5,683 nt of DNA from Bacteroidia bacterium (GCA_025356795.1 JANXRR010000113.1:1-5683); one strand, 5' to 3'; shown: positions 1 through 5,683, numbered from the stretch's first letter. A program made the numbers and translations. The notes: generated by a model not told the origin, from the sequence alone.

Positions 1-138
1 TACGTTAGGCGGTGGAATAACAACCGTATAAGGTTCCTTTTTAGGATTGGGCTTTGCATGAAAAAAACCGTTGGTGAGCCAGTAAGCATACCACTTATCT
101 TCTACTTCTGTTGGATTGTACTTGGTGGATAGGGACAT
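1..138 (-). CDS. valS: Valyl-tRNA synthetase, N-terminal 46 codons (cut by window edge)
   Basis: Read on the minus strand from the ATG at 138-136, the frame stays open to base 1 and encodes 46 residues starting [20 protein letters not shown] and ending VVIPPPNV. This matches the start of class Ia valyl-tRNA synthetases: a Y-x-P-x-E-x-E-x-K-W-Y-x-x-W helix, an aromatic G-F-F turn, then the P-P-P-N-V stretch. In the family that stretch is followed by T-G-x-L-H-x-G-H, which contains the HIGH-type ATP-binding signature and here falls just outside the window. The enzyme charges tRNA-Val with valine in the cytoplasm and edits mischarged threonine. The start is well supported because it sits a normal distance ahead of P-P-P-N-V. 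The gene runs divergently from the Uma2 gene, and its first 26 codons recur as a diverged fragment at 868-945. Identity as ValS is close to certain; only the partial length limits it. Confidence 0.93.
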   Translation of the reverse strand, partial: MSLSTKYNPTEVEDKWYAYWLTNGFFHAKPNPKKEPYTVVIPPPNV

Positions 139-179
139 ATAAAAAATTAACTAAACCGCAAAAATAAGGATTTTGTTGG
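61..179. repeat. Direct repeat copy 1: valS start region and leader
   Basis: This is the copy attached to the intact valS reading frame. It covers valS codons 26 to 1 plus about 40 bases upstream, and it aligns in the same orientation with 868-985. Over the 78 coding bases I count 61 identical (about 78 percent) with no gap. The leader part aligns with one single-base gap and fades out around 178-180. The pair brackets the Uma2 gene. Confidence 0.75.
159..166 (-). promoter_or_regulatory. Candidate valS -7 box (TATTTTTG)
   Basis: On the minus strand these bases read TATTTTTG, an exact match to the Bacteroidota primary sigma-factor -7 consensus TAnnTTTG. The box lies 20 bases upstream of the valS ATG, so the leader would be short. 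No clean -33 TTG is present at the expected spacing, which lowers confidence. The same octamer is preserved at the equivalent place in the second repeat copy (965-972), despite many differences around it. Confidence 0.4.
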
Positions 180-207
180 GCTAAGATTTAGCAGCTTTCT
201 ACGTTAA
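176..207 (+). promoter_or_regulatory. Possible promoter for the Uma2 gene
   Basis: TTG at 176-178 is followed after 21 bases by TACGTTAA at 200-207. This resembles the Bacteroidota arrangement of a -33 TTG and a -7 TAnnTTTG box, with two mismatches in the last three positions. It would place transcription start just before the first ATG at 228. The TTG lies at the outer edge of repeat copy 1. The match is weak and could be chance in AT-rich DNA. Confidence 0.2.
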
Positions 208-227
208 GGTAAAAAGTTTTATATTTA

Positions 228-869
228 ATGCCTCAAAATGGAGCAATCATGAATCACGTTTCCGAAAAGATAGCTGAACTAAAGCAACTACCTGAGTTGG
301 CCATTATTCTTGACCGGCTGGAGAAGGAAATGAGAGAAGAAGTTCAGCAAAGAAATGAATTCTATGCACTAATACATGAAAATTTAAAGGCTGAATTTAT
401 CAATGGCACTATTGTATATCATTCACCCGTAATGCGGAGGCATTGGAAAGTTTCCATGAATGTGTCAAGGGAATTGAGCAGCCATGTGAAAAAATATGAC
501 CTAGGCGAAGTAGGTGTCGAAAAAGTAATGATCTCACTTACAAGAAATGATTACGAGCCTGACATAGTCTTCTTCATTAAAGAGAAATCAAGTCTATTCA
601 CAAAGGAACAAATGCACTTTCCTGCACCGGATTTAGTAGTAGAAATACTTTCAGATTCGACAGAAAAAAATGATCGTAACATTAAGTTTATGGATTATGC
701 TTCCCATGGTGTAAAAGAATATTGGATAATTGATGCTGAGAAAAATACTATTGAACAATATATCAATGCCGACAATGAATTTCAGCTTGTGCACCTCTTT
801 ACGGAAGGAATGCTAACAACCGAAACGGTGAGAGGCTTTACGCTAGACGTGCGAAGTGTCTTTGAATAG
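228..869 (+). CDS. Uma2 family endonuclease-like protein (DUF820, PD-(D/E)XK fold)
   Basis: The 213-residue protein has the Uma2 layout. An E-F-I-N-G strand (56-60) corresponds to the usual E-x-x-x-G entry motif. It is followed by the acidic Y-E-P-D-I-V motif with Asp112, then A-P-D-L-V-V-E-I-L-S with Glu139, D-R-N-I-K with Lys153 (likely the displaced catalytic lysine), and G-V-K-E-Y-W-I-I-D (161-169). The putative metal-binding residues are thus all present, so the nuclease core looks intact. Residues about 20-45 form a charged amphipathic helix, probably a coiled coil, ahead of the core. Family members are usually about 180-200 residues. Two starts are possible: ATG 228, after an AT-rich leader, or ATG 249, with GGAG at 240-243 in front; the core is unaffected. 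Uma2 proteins are widespread and mostly uncharacterised, so the substrate is unknown. The gene is flanked by two valS start copies, and its stop codon touches the truncated one, suggesting it arrived by insertion. Confidence 0.87.
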   Translation: MPQNGAIMNHVSEKIAELKQLPELAIILDRLEKEMREEVQQRNEFYALIHENLKAEFINGTIVYHSPVMRRHWKVSMNVSRELSSHVKKYDLGEVGVEKVMISLTRNDYEPDIVFFIKEKSSLFTKEQMHFPAPDLVVEILSDSTEKNDRNIKFMDYASHGVKEYWIIDAEKNTIEQYINADNEFQLVHLFTEGMLTTETVRGFTLDVRSVFE

Positions 870-945
870 AAAAGCTATTGCTAATCCAGTAGGTGTACCA
901 TTTATTTTCTACTTCGGCAGGATTGTATTTGGTGGATAGGAACAT
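868..945 (-). pseudogene. Truncated second copy of the valS 5' end (26 codons)
   Basis: From ATG 945-943 on the minus strand the frame reads MFLSTKYNPAEVENKWYTYW, then I-S-N-S-F-S. That matches 18 of the first 26 residues of the valS at 138-1 without a gap. After codon 26 the similarity stops exactly where the last codon of the Uma2 gene begins. The frame runs on through nine meaningless codons to a TAA at 840-838, giving a 35-residue ORF. It cannot be a working synthetase, since the P-P-P-N-V and H-I-G-H regions are absent. Most differences from the intact copy are synonymous or conservative (D to N, L to I, T to S), as expected of two valS orthologues rather than free decay. It may be a relic of a displaced valS or of the DNA that brought in Uma2. 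Short translation of this frame cannot be excluded. Confidence 0.75.
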
Positions 946-964
946 GCTAAAAATCAACGAATCG

Positions 965-972
965 CAAAAATA
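965..972 (-). promoter_or_regulatory. Candidate -7 box ahead of the valS fragment (TATTTTTG)
   Basis: This is the same TATTTTTG octamer as at 159-166, again 20 nt or less upstream of the corresponding ATG. If functional, it would now direct minus-strand transcription through the valS fragment and antisense across the Uma2 gene, towards the intact valS. No convincing -33 element is visible, so activity is uncertain. Confidence 0.3.
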
Positions 973-1042
973 AAGATGTTGTCGAAGGAAGGGATTATCA
1001 CTTTCCCCAGATTTTAAACCAAAGAACTGGTTAGACAGGCAC

Positions 1043-2395
1043 TTAAGAATCTCCCATCCTTACACGCCAATTAGACGGATATAAATTATTAAGCCTGTTG
1101 CCCAACAAATTCACCCAACCCAAGGGTAAGCCTTGATAGGTCATCAAACAGAATCCCTTCTGCCCTTCACCAACCCGTAAGTTTTCCTTGCGGAGGTAAG
1201 CCAATGCTTCTTCTTTTGTGAGTTCTATCTGAGGGAAAATACCTTTATTCAATTCAATCGAGAGTGCAAGGGAATGTTCAGGTATTAGTTTTTCATGTTT
1301 AGGCGTAGCAACGGCCGTTCCCTTTAAAACAGTTCGCAGTTGAGTCGTTAAAAGTTCTAGTTCTGTAAAATACCTTTTCGGAACCATGCAAATCAATTCA
1401 TCGAGCACAATGAATTCCTTCTCATCAAAATCTTTGACCCAATCTACAAAGCGTTCTGTAAACTTCTTTGCGGCAAGGGTTAACAAGGGTTTTGATTTTA
1501 TTCGTACAGTGTTAGTTGCTTCCGTTTTTCTTATTACCGAAAGAAAAAAACCTTCACCTTTTATTTTATGCGGATAGAAGCGATAACCGATTGCTTTCCC
1601 TTTCCTCGATTCTTCAACACCCCATTCCTGTTTGATGGGGAGCGAAACAAATTCACAGTTGTGTTGCGTTTCTAACCATACCAGATTGTCTTCATTCTCT
1701 TTTTCGTTGTAGGTGCAGGTGCAATAAATTAGAATTCCATTTTGTTTTAATGAAGGCCACACATTGGCAAGAATCCGTTGTTGGCGCTGCGAACATAATT
1801 CAACAGTAGCCTCCGACCATTCACTCATTGCGCTTTTATCCTTGCGGAACAGGCCTTCGCCTGAACAAGGAGCATCTATTACAATCACATCAAAGAAGCC
1901 TTGAAGATTTCTGAAATGTTCCGGATCGTTGTTCGTAACGAGTACATTGCTGTGCCCCCACTTCTGAATGTTCTCTGATAAAATTGATGCCCTTGGCCGA
2001 ATCACTTCATTGGAAACCAATAAACTTTCCGAATTCAATAAACTTAAAACATGCGTTGATTTGCCGCCCGGAGCTGCGCATAAATCCAACGCTTTCAACG
2101 GTTGCGAGAGATCAACAGAGTGTTTTAACGCTTGCTCTAAAAACAAACTACTCGCCTCCTGAACATAATATGCACCACTATGGAAAGTGGGATCAAGTGT
2201 AAACACCGGACGCTCCTGTAAGTATCTTCCTTCTGTTGCCCAAGCAATTGGTTCTCCTAATTTTTCTCCCCTATTTTTAGGTGGGTTGTACCGTATACTT
2301 ATTGGCGAAGATTGCCCCATTGAATTTTCAAATGCAGCAAAAGAACTACCTAGCTGACGTTCTATGCGAAGGGAAAAACTGTTTGGAAGTGGCAA
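1043..2395 (-). CDS. rsmF: RsmF/NOP2-type rRNA (cytosine-C5) methyltransferase
   Basis: This SAM-dependent enzyme should methylate cytosine C5 in ribosomal RNA; E. coli RsmF acts on C1407 of 16S rRNA. Numbered from TTG 2395 (450 residues), the sequence shows the SAM-binding motif A-L-D-L-C-A-A-P-G-G-K at about 102-112. Next comes D-A-P-C-S-G-E-G with Cys177 (motif IV), then C-T-C-T-Y-N-E-K-E-N with Cys227 (motif VI nucleophile). The C-terminal PUA-like domain ends in G-W-V-N-L-L-G-N-R-L-N-N-L-Y-P-S-N-W-R near residues 426-444. Both catalytic cysteines are present. No ATG lies at the expected start: the first is codon 26 of this frame and would remove conserved N-terminal sequence. TTG 2395 gives M-P-L-P-N-S-F, fitting the family's M-x-L-P-x-x-F start. 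TTG 2431 would add 12 atypical residues and is the earliest possible start, since TAA lies two codons upstream. The gene points towards valS and converges on Uma2. The exact target base is inferred from the family. Confidence 0.92.
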   Translation of the reverse strand: MPLPNSFSLRIERQLGSSFAAFENSMGQSSPISIRYNPPKNRGEKLGEPIAWATEGRYLQERPVFTLDPTFHSGAYYVQEASSLFLEQALKHSVDLSQPLKALDLCAAPGGKSTHVLSLLNSESLLVSNEVIRPRASILSENIQKWGHSNVLVTNNDPEHFRNLQGFFDVIVIDAPCSGEGLFRKDKSAMSEWSEATVELCSQRQQRILANVWPSLKQNGILIYCTCTYNEKENEDNLVWLETQHNCEFVSLPIKQEWGVEESRKGKAIGYRFYPHKIKGEGFFLSVIRKTEATNTVRIKSKPLLTLAAKKFTERFVDWVKDFDEKEFIVLDELICMVPKRYFTELELLTTQLRTVLKGTAVATPKHEKLIPEHSLALSIELNKGIFPQIELTKEEALAYLRKENLRVGEGQKGFCLMTYQGLPLGWVNLLGNRLNNLYPSNWRVRMGDS

Positions 2396-2615
2396 GGATT
2401 TATTAAAAATATAGCAGCCTAAAGCTATCAAATTTTAAATTTAAAATCGAGAATAATTATTAGACTTGCCTATTGTTTTAATTAGACTTATTTAGAACCA
2501 TCTTGCACTACTAATCAAATTTAATTCATGAAATCGACATTACACTTCGTTCATCCAAAGTAATGTTAATAGCGTTTAAAGATTCCATGCGTTCAAAAAT
2601 AAAATTACTCACACA

Positions 2616-2849
2616 ATGAAAAAAAATAAAATTCTTACTGCCGAATTATTAGACGATAAAATCGCTAAAATGGGAGATCACCTTTTAGGAATATGGAGAT
2701 TTAGAGAGGAAAAGAAAAGTTTTTTTTGGTGCATCACGTTTGTCCATGATGGCTATTATTACGATTTACAAGGATCTAAGAATATGTTGGAAACATTAGA
2801 CCTTGCTTTTAAAAAACTTACAAAGTTAAAAGCCAAAGAGAAAAAATAA
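2616..2849 (+). CDS. Small hypothetical protein, 77 residues
   Basis: I do not recognise a family. The frame starts MKKNKILTAELLDDKIAKMG and has lysine-rich ends (it finishes K-L-K-A-K-E-K-K). An aromatic centre around residues 27-52 (W-R-F, S-F-F-W-C-I-T-F, G-Y-Y-Y-D-L) reads like two or three beta strands, followed by a helix at about 57-75. There is no signal peptide or membrane segment, so a small basic cytoplasmic protein, possibly binding nucleic acid or a partner, is conceivable but unproven. Upstream is AT-rich sequence without a Shine-Dalgarno site, as at the neighbouring genes. It lies 64 bases before fumarylacetoacetase on the same strand and could share its transcript. The orderly alternation of charged and aromatic residues and the lack of any competing gene favour a real gene. 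Confidence 0.6.
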   Translation: MKKNKILTAELLDDKIAKMGDHLLGIWRFREEKKSFFWCITFVHDGYYYDLQGSKNMLETLDLAFKKLTKLKAKEKK

Positions 2850-2913
2850 GTTAGATGATATACTGTTCACATCGATCGACTTTAAAAAAAATAGTTTTAT
2901 TTTTAAATCACGT

Positions 2914-4197
2914 ATGAAGAACGAAACACTATTTTCCAATAATCCTTCTCTTACTAGTTGGGTAGAGGTTCCAGTTGGTTCAGATTTTCCTATTCAAAAT
3001 TTACCTTTTGGGATTTTTAAAACAAAATACCTCTCGCCCGTTGCCGGTGTTGCCATTGGCGATTTTGTGATAGACTTGGTGTATCTTCATGAGAATGGAT
3101 ACTTTGATGGACTGGGTTTGCCAGCAGGAATCTTCAATCAGAAATACTTGAACGATTTTATAGCTCTAGGCAGAAAGAAGGGAAGAGAGGTGCGAGAGCG
3201 AGTTAGTGAATTGCTTGGTCATGACAATGATGAACTCAAACAAAATGTTGCAGCCCGCGAATTGGCATTGATACCGATACAGGAAGTACAAATGCAAATT
3301 CCGGTAAGGATTCCCAACTATACCGATTTTTATAGCAGCGAAGAACATGCTACTAACGTAGGGTCTATATTTCGAGATCCTAAAAATGCACTGTTGCCTA
3401 ATTGGAAATATTTACCCGTAGGCTATCACGGGCGAGCTTCTTCTATTGTTGTTTCAGGAACTCCCATTCATAGACCCAAAGGTCAACTTAAATTGGCCGA
3501 TGCAGACTTACCGATTTTTTCTCCCAGTCGCAAACTAGATTTTGAATTGGAAGTTGCTTTTATCACGTGTAATGAAACACGGCTAGGAACTTCAATAAGC
3601 ACTAAAGAAGCAGAGGAAAATATTTTTGGATTGGTGTTATTTAATGATTGGTCTGCGCGCGATATCCAACAATGGGAATATGTTCCGTTAGGCCCTTTCT
3701 TAGGAAAGAATTTCGGATCCACTATTTCTCCCTGGATTGTTACCCTCGATGCATTAGAGCCCTATAGAGTTGAAGGACCAATTCAAGCACCAGCGGTATT
3801 GCCTTATTTAATGTGCGTAGGAAACAAGAATTTTGATATCGTATTGGATGTTACTTTGGTAACTTCACAAGAAGAGAAATTGACGTTATGCCGCTCTAAC
3901 TTTAAATATATGTATTGGAATATGAGTCAACAATTAGCTCATCAAACAGTAAATGGTTGCAATATTCAAGTAGGCGATTTGTATGCTTCTGGTACTATAA
4001 GCGGCCCTTCGCCTGGCTCGTTTGGTTCTCTATTAGAATCCACCTGGAATGGCCAACGACCATTTAAATTAGAAGATGGACGTGTTCGAACTTTCCTTGA
4101 AGATGGCGATACCATTAATATAAAAGGATACGCTGAGAAGAATGGAGTTCGCATCGGCTTCGGTGAATGCAAAGGGAAAATCTGGCCAGCTGTTTAG
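2914..4197 (+). CDS. fahA: Fumarylacetoacetase (fumarylacetoacetate hydrolase)
   Basis: This enzyme catalyses the last step of tyrosine/phenylalanine breakdown through homogentisate, splitting fumarylacetoacetate into fumarate and acetoacetate (EC 3.7.1.2). The 427 residues match the full-length, two-domain eukaryote-like FAH. The N-terminal SH3-like domain spans about 1-125, followed by the catalytic beta-roll. Visible motifs are Y-T-D-F-Y-S-S with Asp138, E-H-A-T-N-V-G with His145, L-P-V-G-Y-H-G-R-A-S with Tyr171, L-D-F-E-L-E-V-A-F with Glu211 and Glu213, N-D-W-S-A-R-D with Asp245, Q-Q-W-E-Y-V-P-L-G-P-F-L-G-K with Lys265, and Glu375 in G-S-L-L-E. By my recollection of mouse FAH, these equal its metal ligands (Asp126, Glu199, Glu201, Asp233), general base His133, Lys253 and Glu364. 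The mouse Thr257 position appears as Ser269, a mild change. The enzyme looks complete and active. It is followed after 10 bases by a flavin reductase-like gene, so the two are probably co-transcribed. Other homogentisate genes are not in the window. Confidence 0.97.
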   Translation: MKNETLFSNNPSLTSWVEVPVGSDFPIQNLPFGIFKTKYLSPVAGVAIGDFVIDLVYLHENGYFDGLGLPAGIFNQKYLNDFIALGRKKGREVRERVSELLGHDNDELKQNVAARELALIPIQEVQMQIPVRIPNYTDFYSSEEHATNVGSIFRDPKNALLPNWKYLPVGYHGRASSIVVSGTPIHRPKGQLKLADADLPIFSPSRKLDFELEVAFITCNETRLGTSISTKEAEENIFGLVLFNDWSARDIQQWEYVPLGPFLGKNFGSTISPWIVTLDALEPYRVEGPIQAPAVLPYLMCVGNKNFDIVLDVTLVTSQEEKLTLCRSNFKYMYWNMSQQLAHQTVNGCNIQVGDLYASGTISGPSPGSFGSLLESTWNGQRPFKLEDGRVRTFLEDGDTINIKGYAEKNGVRIGFGECKGKIWPAV

Positions 4198-4207
4198 ATG
4201 CACAAGC

Positions 4208-5068
4208 ATGACGATTGACCCTAAAGATATTGCTGCAAATAAGGTTGTCAGTTACCTGCAATCAAGTATCGTTCCTCGTCCTATTGCATTAGTAAGTTCG
4301 ATCGATGCCAGCGGACATGTTAATCTAAGTCCGTTTAGTTTCTTCAATGTATTTAGCATTAATCCTCCCATTTTAATTTTTTCACCATCTAGGAAGGTTC
4401 GTGATAATACCCTCAAACACACCCTTGAAAATGTGAATGAAGTTGCAGAAGCGGTAATTAATATTGTTAACTACCCAATTGTTGAGCAAGCTTCCTTATC
4501 AAGTGTTGAATTCGCGAAAGGAGTAAATGAATTTGAAAAAACCGGACTCACCCCAATTTCATCACACAAAGTAAGACCACCACGAGTGAAGGAGTCGCCA
4601 ATTTCATTTGAGTGTAAAATCAATCAGATAATTACATTGGGCAGTCAGGGAGGGTCAGGCAACCTAGTTGTATGTGAAATTTTACTCATGCATATACAAG
4701 ATGAAATATTGAATGACACGGGTGCTATCGATCCTTATAAGTTAGATGCAGTAGCAAGAATGGGAGGTGATTATTATTGCCGTGCTACTGCTGAAAATAT
4801 TTTTGTCGTAGCTAAGCCATCGACTGCCGTAAGTATAGGGTTCGATCAATTACCTCCAACTATTCGCAATAGTAGAATACTTACTGGAAATGATTTAGGA
4901 AGATTGGCGAGCGTGGTGGCTATTCCGGCAGTTGATAGAAAAATCGCAATGGATATCCAGATCCTATTATCTACTGGAGAAGAATCAGTGCATAAGTATG
5001 CTCAGAAGCTTCTCTGTGAAAATAAAATAGAAGAAGCCTGGAGAGTTCTTCTACAGGCTTCATTATAA
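4208..5068 (+). CDS. Flavin reductase family protein (FMN-binding split barrel)
   Basis: The 286-residue protein starts MTIDPKDIAANKVVSYLQ and belongs to the flavin reductase-like domain family (PF01613). Typical parts are P-R-P-I-A-L-V-S-S-I-D (23-33) and N-L-S-P-F-S-F-F-N-V-F-S-I-N-P-P (39-54), which shape the FMN site. They are followed by S-P-S-R-K-V-R-D-N-T-L-K-H-T (59-72), I-N-I-V-N-Y, K-G-V-N-E-F-E-K-T-G and L-T-G-N-D-L-G. Members bind FMN and either reduce flavin with NAD(P)H or act as oxidoreductases of unknown substrate. The frame is open upstream into fumarylacetoacetase (from 4142), but that part has no family resemblance, and ATG 4208 gives the normal N-terminus. The gene sits 10 bases after the fumarylacetoacetase stop without a promoter between, so an operon and a link to aromatic amino-acid breakdown are likely. 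Its precise reaction is unknown. Its last codons overlap a hairpin facing pdhB. Confidence 0.9.
   Translation: MTIDPKDIAANKVVSYLQSSIVPRPIALVSSIDASGHVNLSPFSFFNVFSINPPILIFSPSRKVRDNTLKHTLENVNEVAEAVINIVNYPIVEQASLSSVEFAKGVNEFEKTGLTPISSHKVRPPRVKESPISFECKINQIITLGSQGGSGNLVVCEILLMHIQDEILNDTGAIDPYKLDAVARMGGDYYCRATAENIFVVAKPSTAVSIGFDQLPPTIRNSRILTGNDLGRLASVVAIPAVDRKIAMDIQILLSTGEESVHKYAQKLLCENKIEEAWRVLLQASL
5018..5061 (-). terminator. Probable pdhB terminator inside the convergent gene
   Basis: A perfect 8-bp inverted repeat, GAAGCCTG (5033-5040) and CAGGCTTC (5054-5061), encloses a 13-base loop. On the minus strand, 23 bases beyond the pdhB stop, the hairpin is followed directly by the T-rich run TTCTATTTTATTTTC, as in an intrinsic terminator. 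In the plus direction no T-run follows, so it fits pdhB better. The hairpin lies within the final codons of the flavin reductase gene, ending five bases before its stop codon. Confidence 0.55.
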
Positions 5069-5084
5069 GTATACCTATTGTTGA

Positions 5085-5683
5085 TTAATCTCTATACAAA
5101 ACTGCCTTTACGGCTTTTACCGTTCTGGCAACATTGGGTAAGATTGCCTCAATTAAAGTAGGTGCATACGGAAGCGGAACATCTAAACTATTGATTCTAT
5201 GGATTGGTGCATCCAGATAATCGAACGCATGTTTTTGAATGTGATATGTTATCTCAGATGAGATTGCGGCTAGGGGCCAGGCTTCTTCCACAACAACTAA
5301 CCTGTTGGTCTTTTTTACTGATTCAACAACAGTAGCATAATCAATTGGGCGCACAGAACGAAGATCGATAACCTCTGCTGAGATGCCTTCTTTTTCTAAT
5401 TCAGTGGCCGCATTCAAAGCAACTTTCATCAATTTACCAAAAGATACAATCGTTACATCGGTGCCTGATCTTTTTACATCTGCTGATCCAATAGGAATTA
5501 AATACTCTTCAATTGGCACCTCACCCTTGTCGCCATACATCAATTCAGATTCCATAAAAATAACGGGATCATTATCACGAATGGAAGTTTTCAGTAAACC
5601 TTTCGCATCATAAGGATTGGAAGGCACAACTACCTTTAGGCCAGGACAGTTGGCAAACCAATTTTCAAAATTTTGTGAGTGCT
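5085..5683 (-). CDS. pdhB: Pyruvate dehydrogenase E1 component, beta subunit (C-terminal 199 codons)
   Basis: The minus-strand frame is open from the window's right edge to TAA at 5087-5085. It begins with H-S-Q-N-F-E-N-W-F-A-N-C-P-G-L-K-V-V-V, so the N-terminal third, holding most thiamine diphosphate contacts, is missing; whole subunits are about 325 residues. What remains is the end of the pyrimidine-binding domain (P-S-N-P-Y-D-A-K-G-L-L-K, V-I-F-M-E-S-E-L-M-Y-G) and the full transketolase C-terminal domain. That domain includes G-T-D-V-T-I-V-S-F-G, I-D-L-R-S-V-R-P-I-D, V-V-V-E-E-A-W-P and D-V-P-L-P-Y-A. E1 alpha-beta decarboxylates pyruvate and acetylates the lipoyl groups of E2 in the cytoplasmic pyruvate dehydrogenase complex. 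A GTG at 5627-5625 is internal valine, not the start. A branched-chain 2-oxoacid E1 beta is the alternative, but the overall match favours PdhB. The gene converges on the flavin reductase gene with 16 bases between stops. Confidence 0.93.
   Translation of the reverse strand, partial: HSQNFENWFANCPGLKVVVPSNPYDAKGLLKTSIRDNDPVIFMESELMYGDKGEVPIEEYLIPIGSADVKRSGTDVTIVSFGKLMKVALNAATELEKEGISAEVIDLRSVRPIDYATVVESVKKTNRLVVVEEAWPLAAISSEITYHIQKHAFDYLDAPIHRINSLDVPLPYAPTLIEAILPNVARTVKAVKAVLYRD

Larger units (their letters stand above)
868..985. repeat. Direct repeat copy 2: truncated valS start region and leader
   Basis: This is the partner of 61-179, in the same orientation, with an offset of about 807 bases. 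It includes the 26-codon valS fragment and about 40 bases of leader. Within the leader the stretch CGCAAAAATAA is identical in both copies. The left border coincides with the Uma2 stop codon; the right border fades into the spacer before the methyltransferase gene. Confidence 0.75.

Noticed and set aside
61..985. Possibility that the flanking repeats are insertion-sequence ends or phage attachment sites.
   Set aside because: The repeats are recognisable valS coding sequence with leader, there is no transposase or integrase between them, and they are too diverged to be a recent target-site duplication.
1018..1033. Small dyad AACCA/TGGTT just beyond the RNA methyltransferase stop, considered as its terminator.
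   Set aside because: The stem is only 5 bp and no T-run follows on the minus strand.
2537..2566. Perfect 7-bp inverted repeat ACATTAC with 16-base spacer, upstream of the small ORF.
   Set aside because: It is short, widely spaced and in AT-rich DNA; there is no nearby regulator gene or promoter to give it an operator role.
2887..2904. AT-only hairpin AAAAATA-GTTT-TATTTTT just before the fumarylacetoacetase start.
   Set aside because: A stem with no G or C would be weak, and such dyads are expected in AT-rich leaders.
4142..4207. Upstream in-frame extension of the flavin reductase gene overlapping fumarylacetoacetase.
   Set aside because: The extra 22 residues show no family resemblance and are a shadow of the fumarylacetoacetase frame; ATG 4208 fits the family start.
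5383..5613. Plus-strand open frame opposite pdhB, and similar frames opposite the methyltransferase and fumarylacetoacetase genes.
   Set aside because: These are antisense shadows of strongly recognised genes with no protein-like motifs of their own.

Overview
The window is most likely a chromosomal segment of a Bacteroidota (Bacteroidetes) bacterium. The evidence is AT-rich DNA, almost no Shine-Dalgarno sequences before the genes, promoter-like boxes of the Bacteroidota type (TAnnTTTG), and proteins that read like those of Cytophagales/Flavobacteriia-type genomes. The taxon is an inference from sequence style, not from a search.

Layout from left to right. Bases 1-138 (minus) are the first 46 codons of valyl-tRNA synthetase (valS), cut by the window edge. 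Bases 228-869 (plus) encode a Uma2-family PD-(D/E)XK nuclease-like protein. Directly at its stop codon lies a second, truncated and diverged copy of the valS 5' end (868-945, minus) with its upstream leader (to about 985). The Uma2 gene is therefore bracketed by a direct repeat of about 118 bp made of the valS start region. Bases 1043-2395 (minus) encode an RsmF/NOP2-type rRNA m5C methyltransferase, apparently started with TTG. A 184-220 bp AT-rich intergenic stretch follows, with no confident signal, then a 77-residue orphan ORF (2616-2849, plus). Next come fumarylacetoacetase (2914-4197, plus) and, 10 nt later, an FMN-binding split-barrel flavin reductase family protein (4208-5068, plus). 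The last gene is the C-terminal 199 codons of pyruvate dehydrogenase E1 beta (5085-5683, minus), converging on the flavin reductase gene. Its probable terminator lies inside the last codons of that gene.

How the genes work together. Fumarylacetoacetase and the flavin reductase-like gene look like one operon tied to tyrosine/homogentisate breakdown. valS, the RNA methyltransferase and pdhB are ordinary housekeeping genes. The accessory piece is the Uma2 gene, which appears to have been inserted between the methyltransferase gene and valS together with, or causing, a duplication of the valS start. That junction is the most interesting part of the window. I saw no CRISPR array, tRNA, rRNA, insertion sequence or recognisable new multi-gene defence system.
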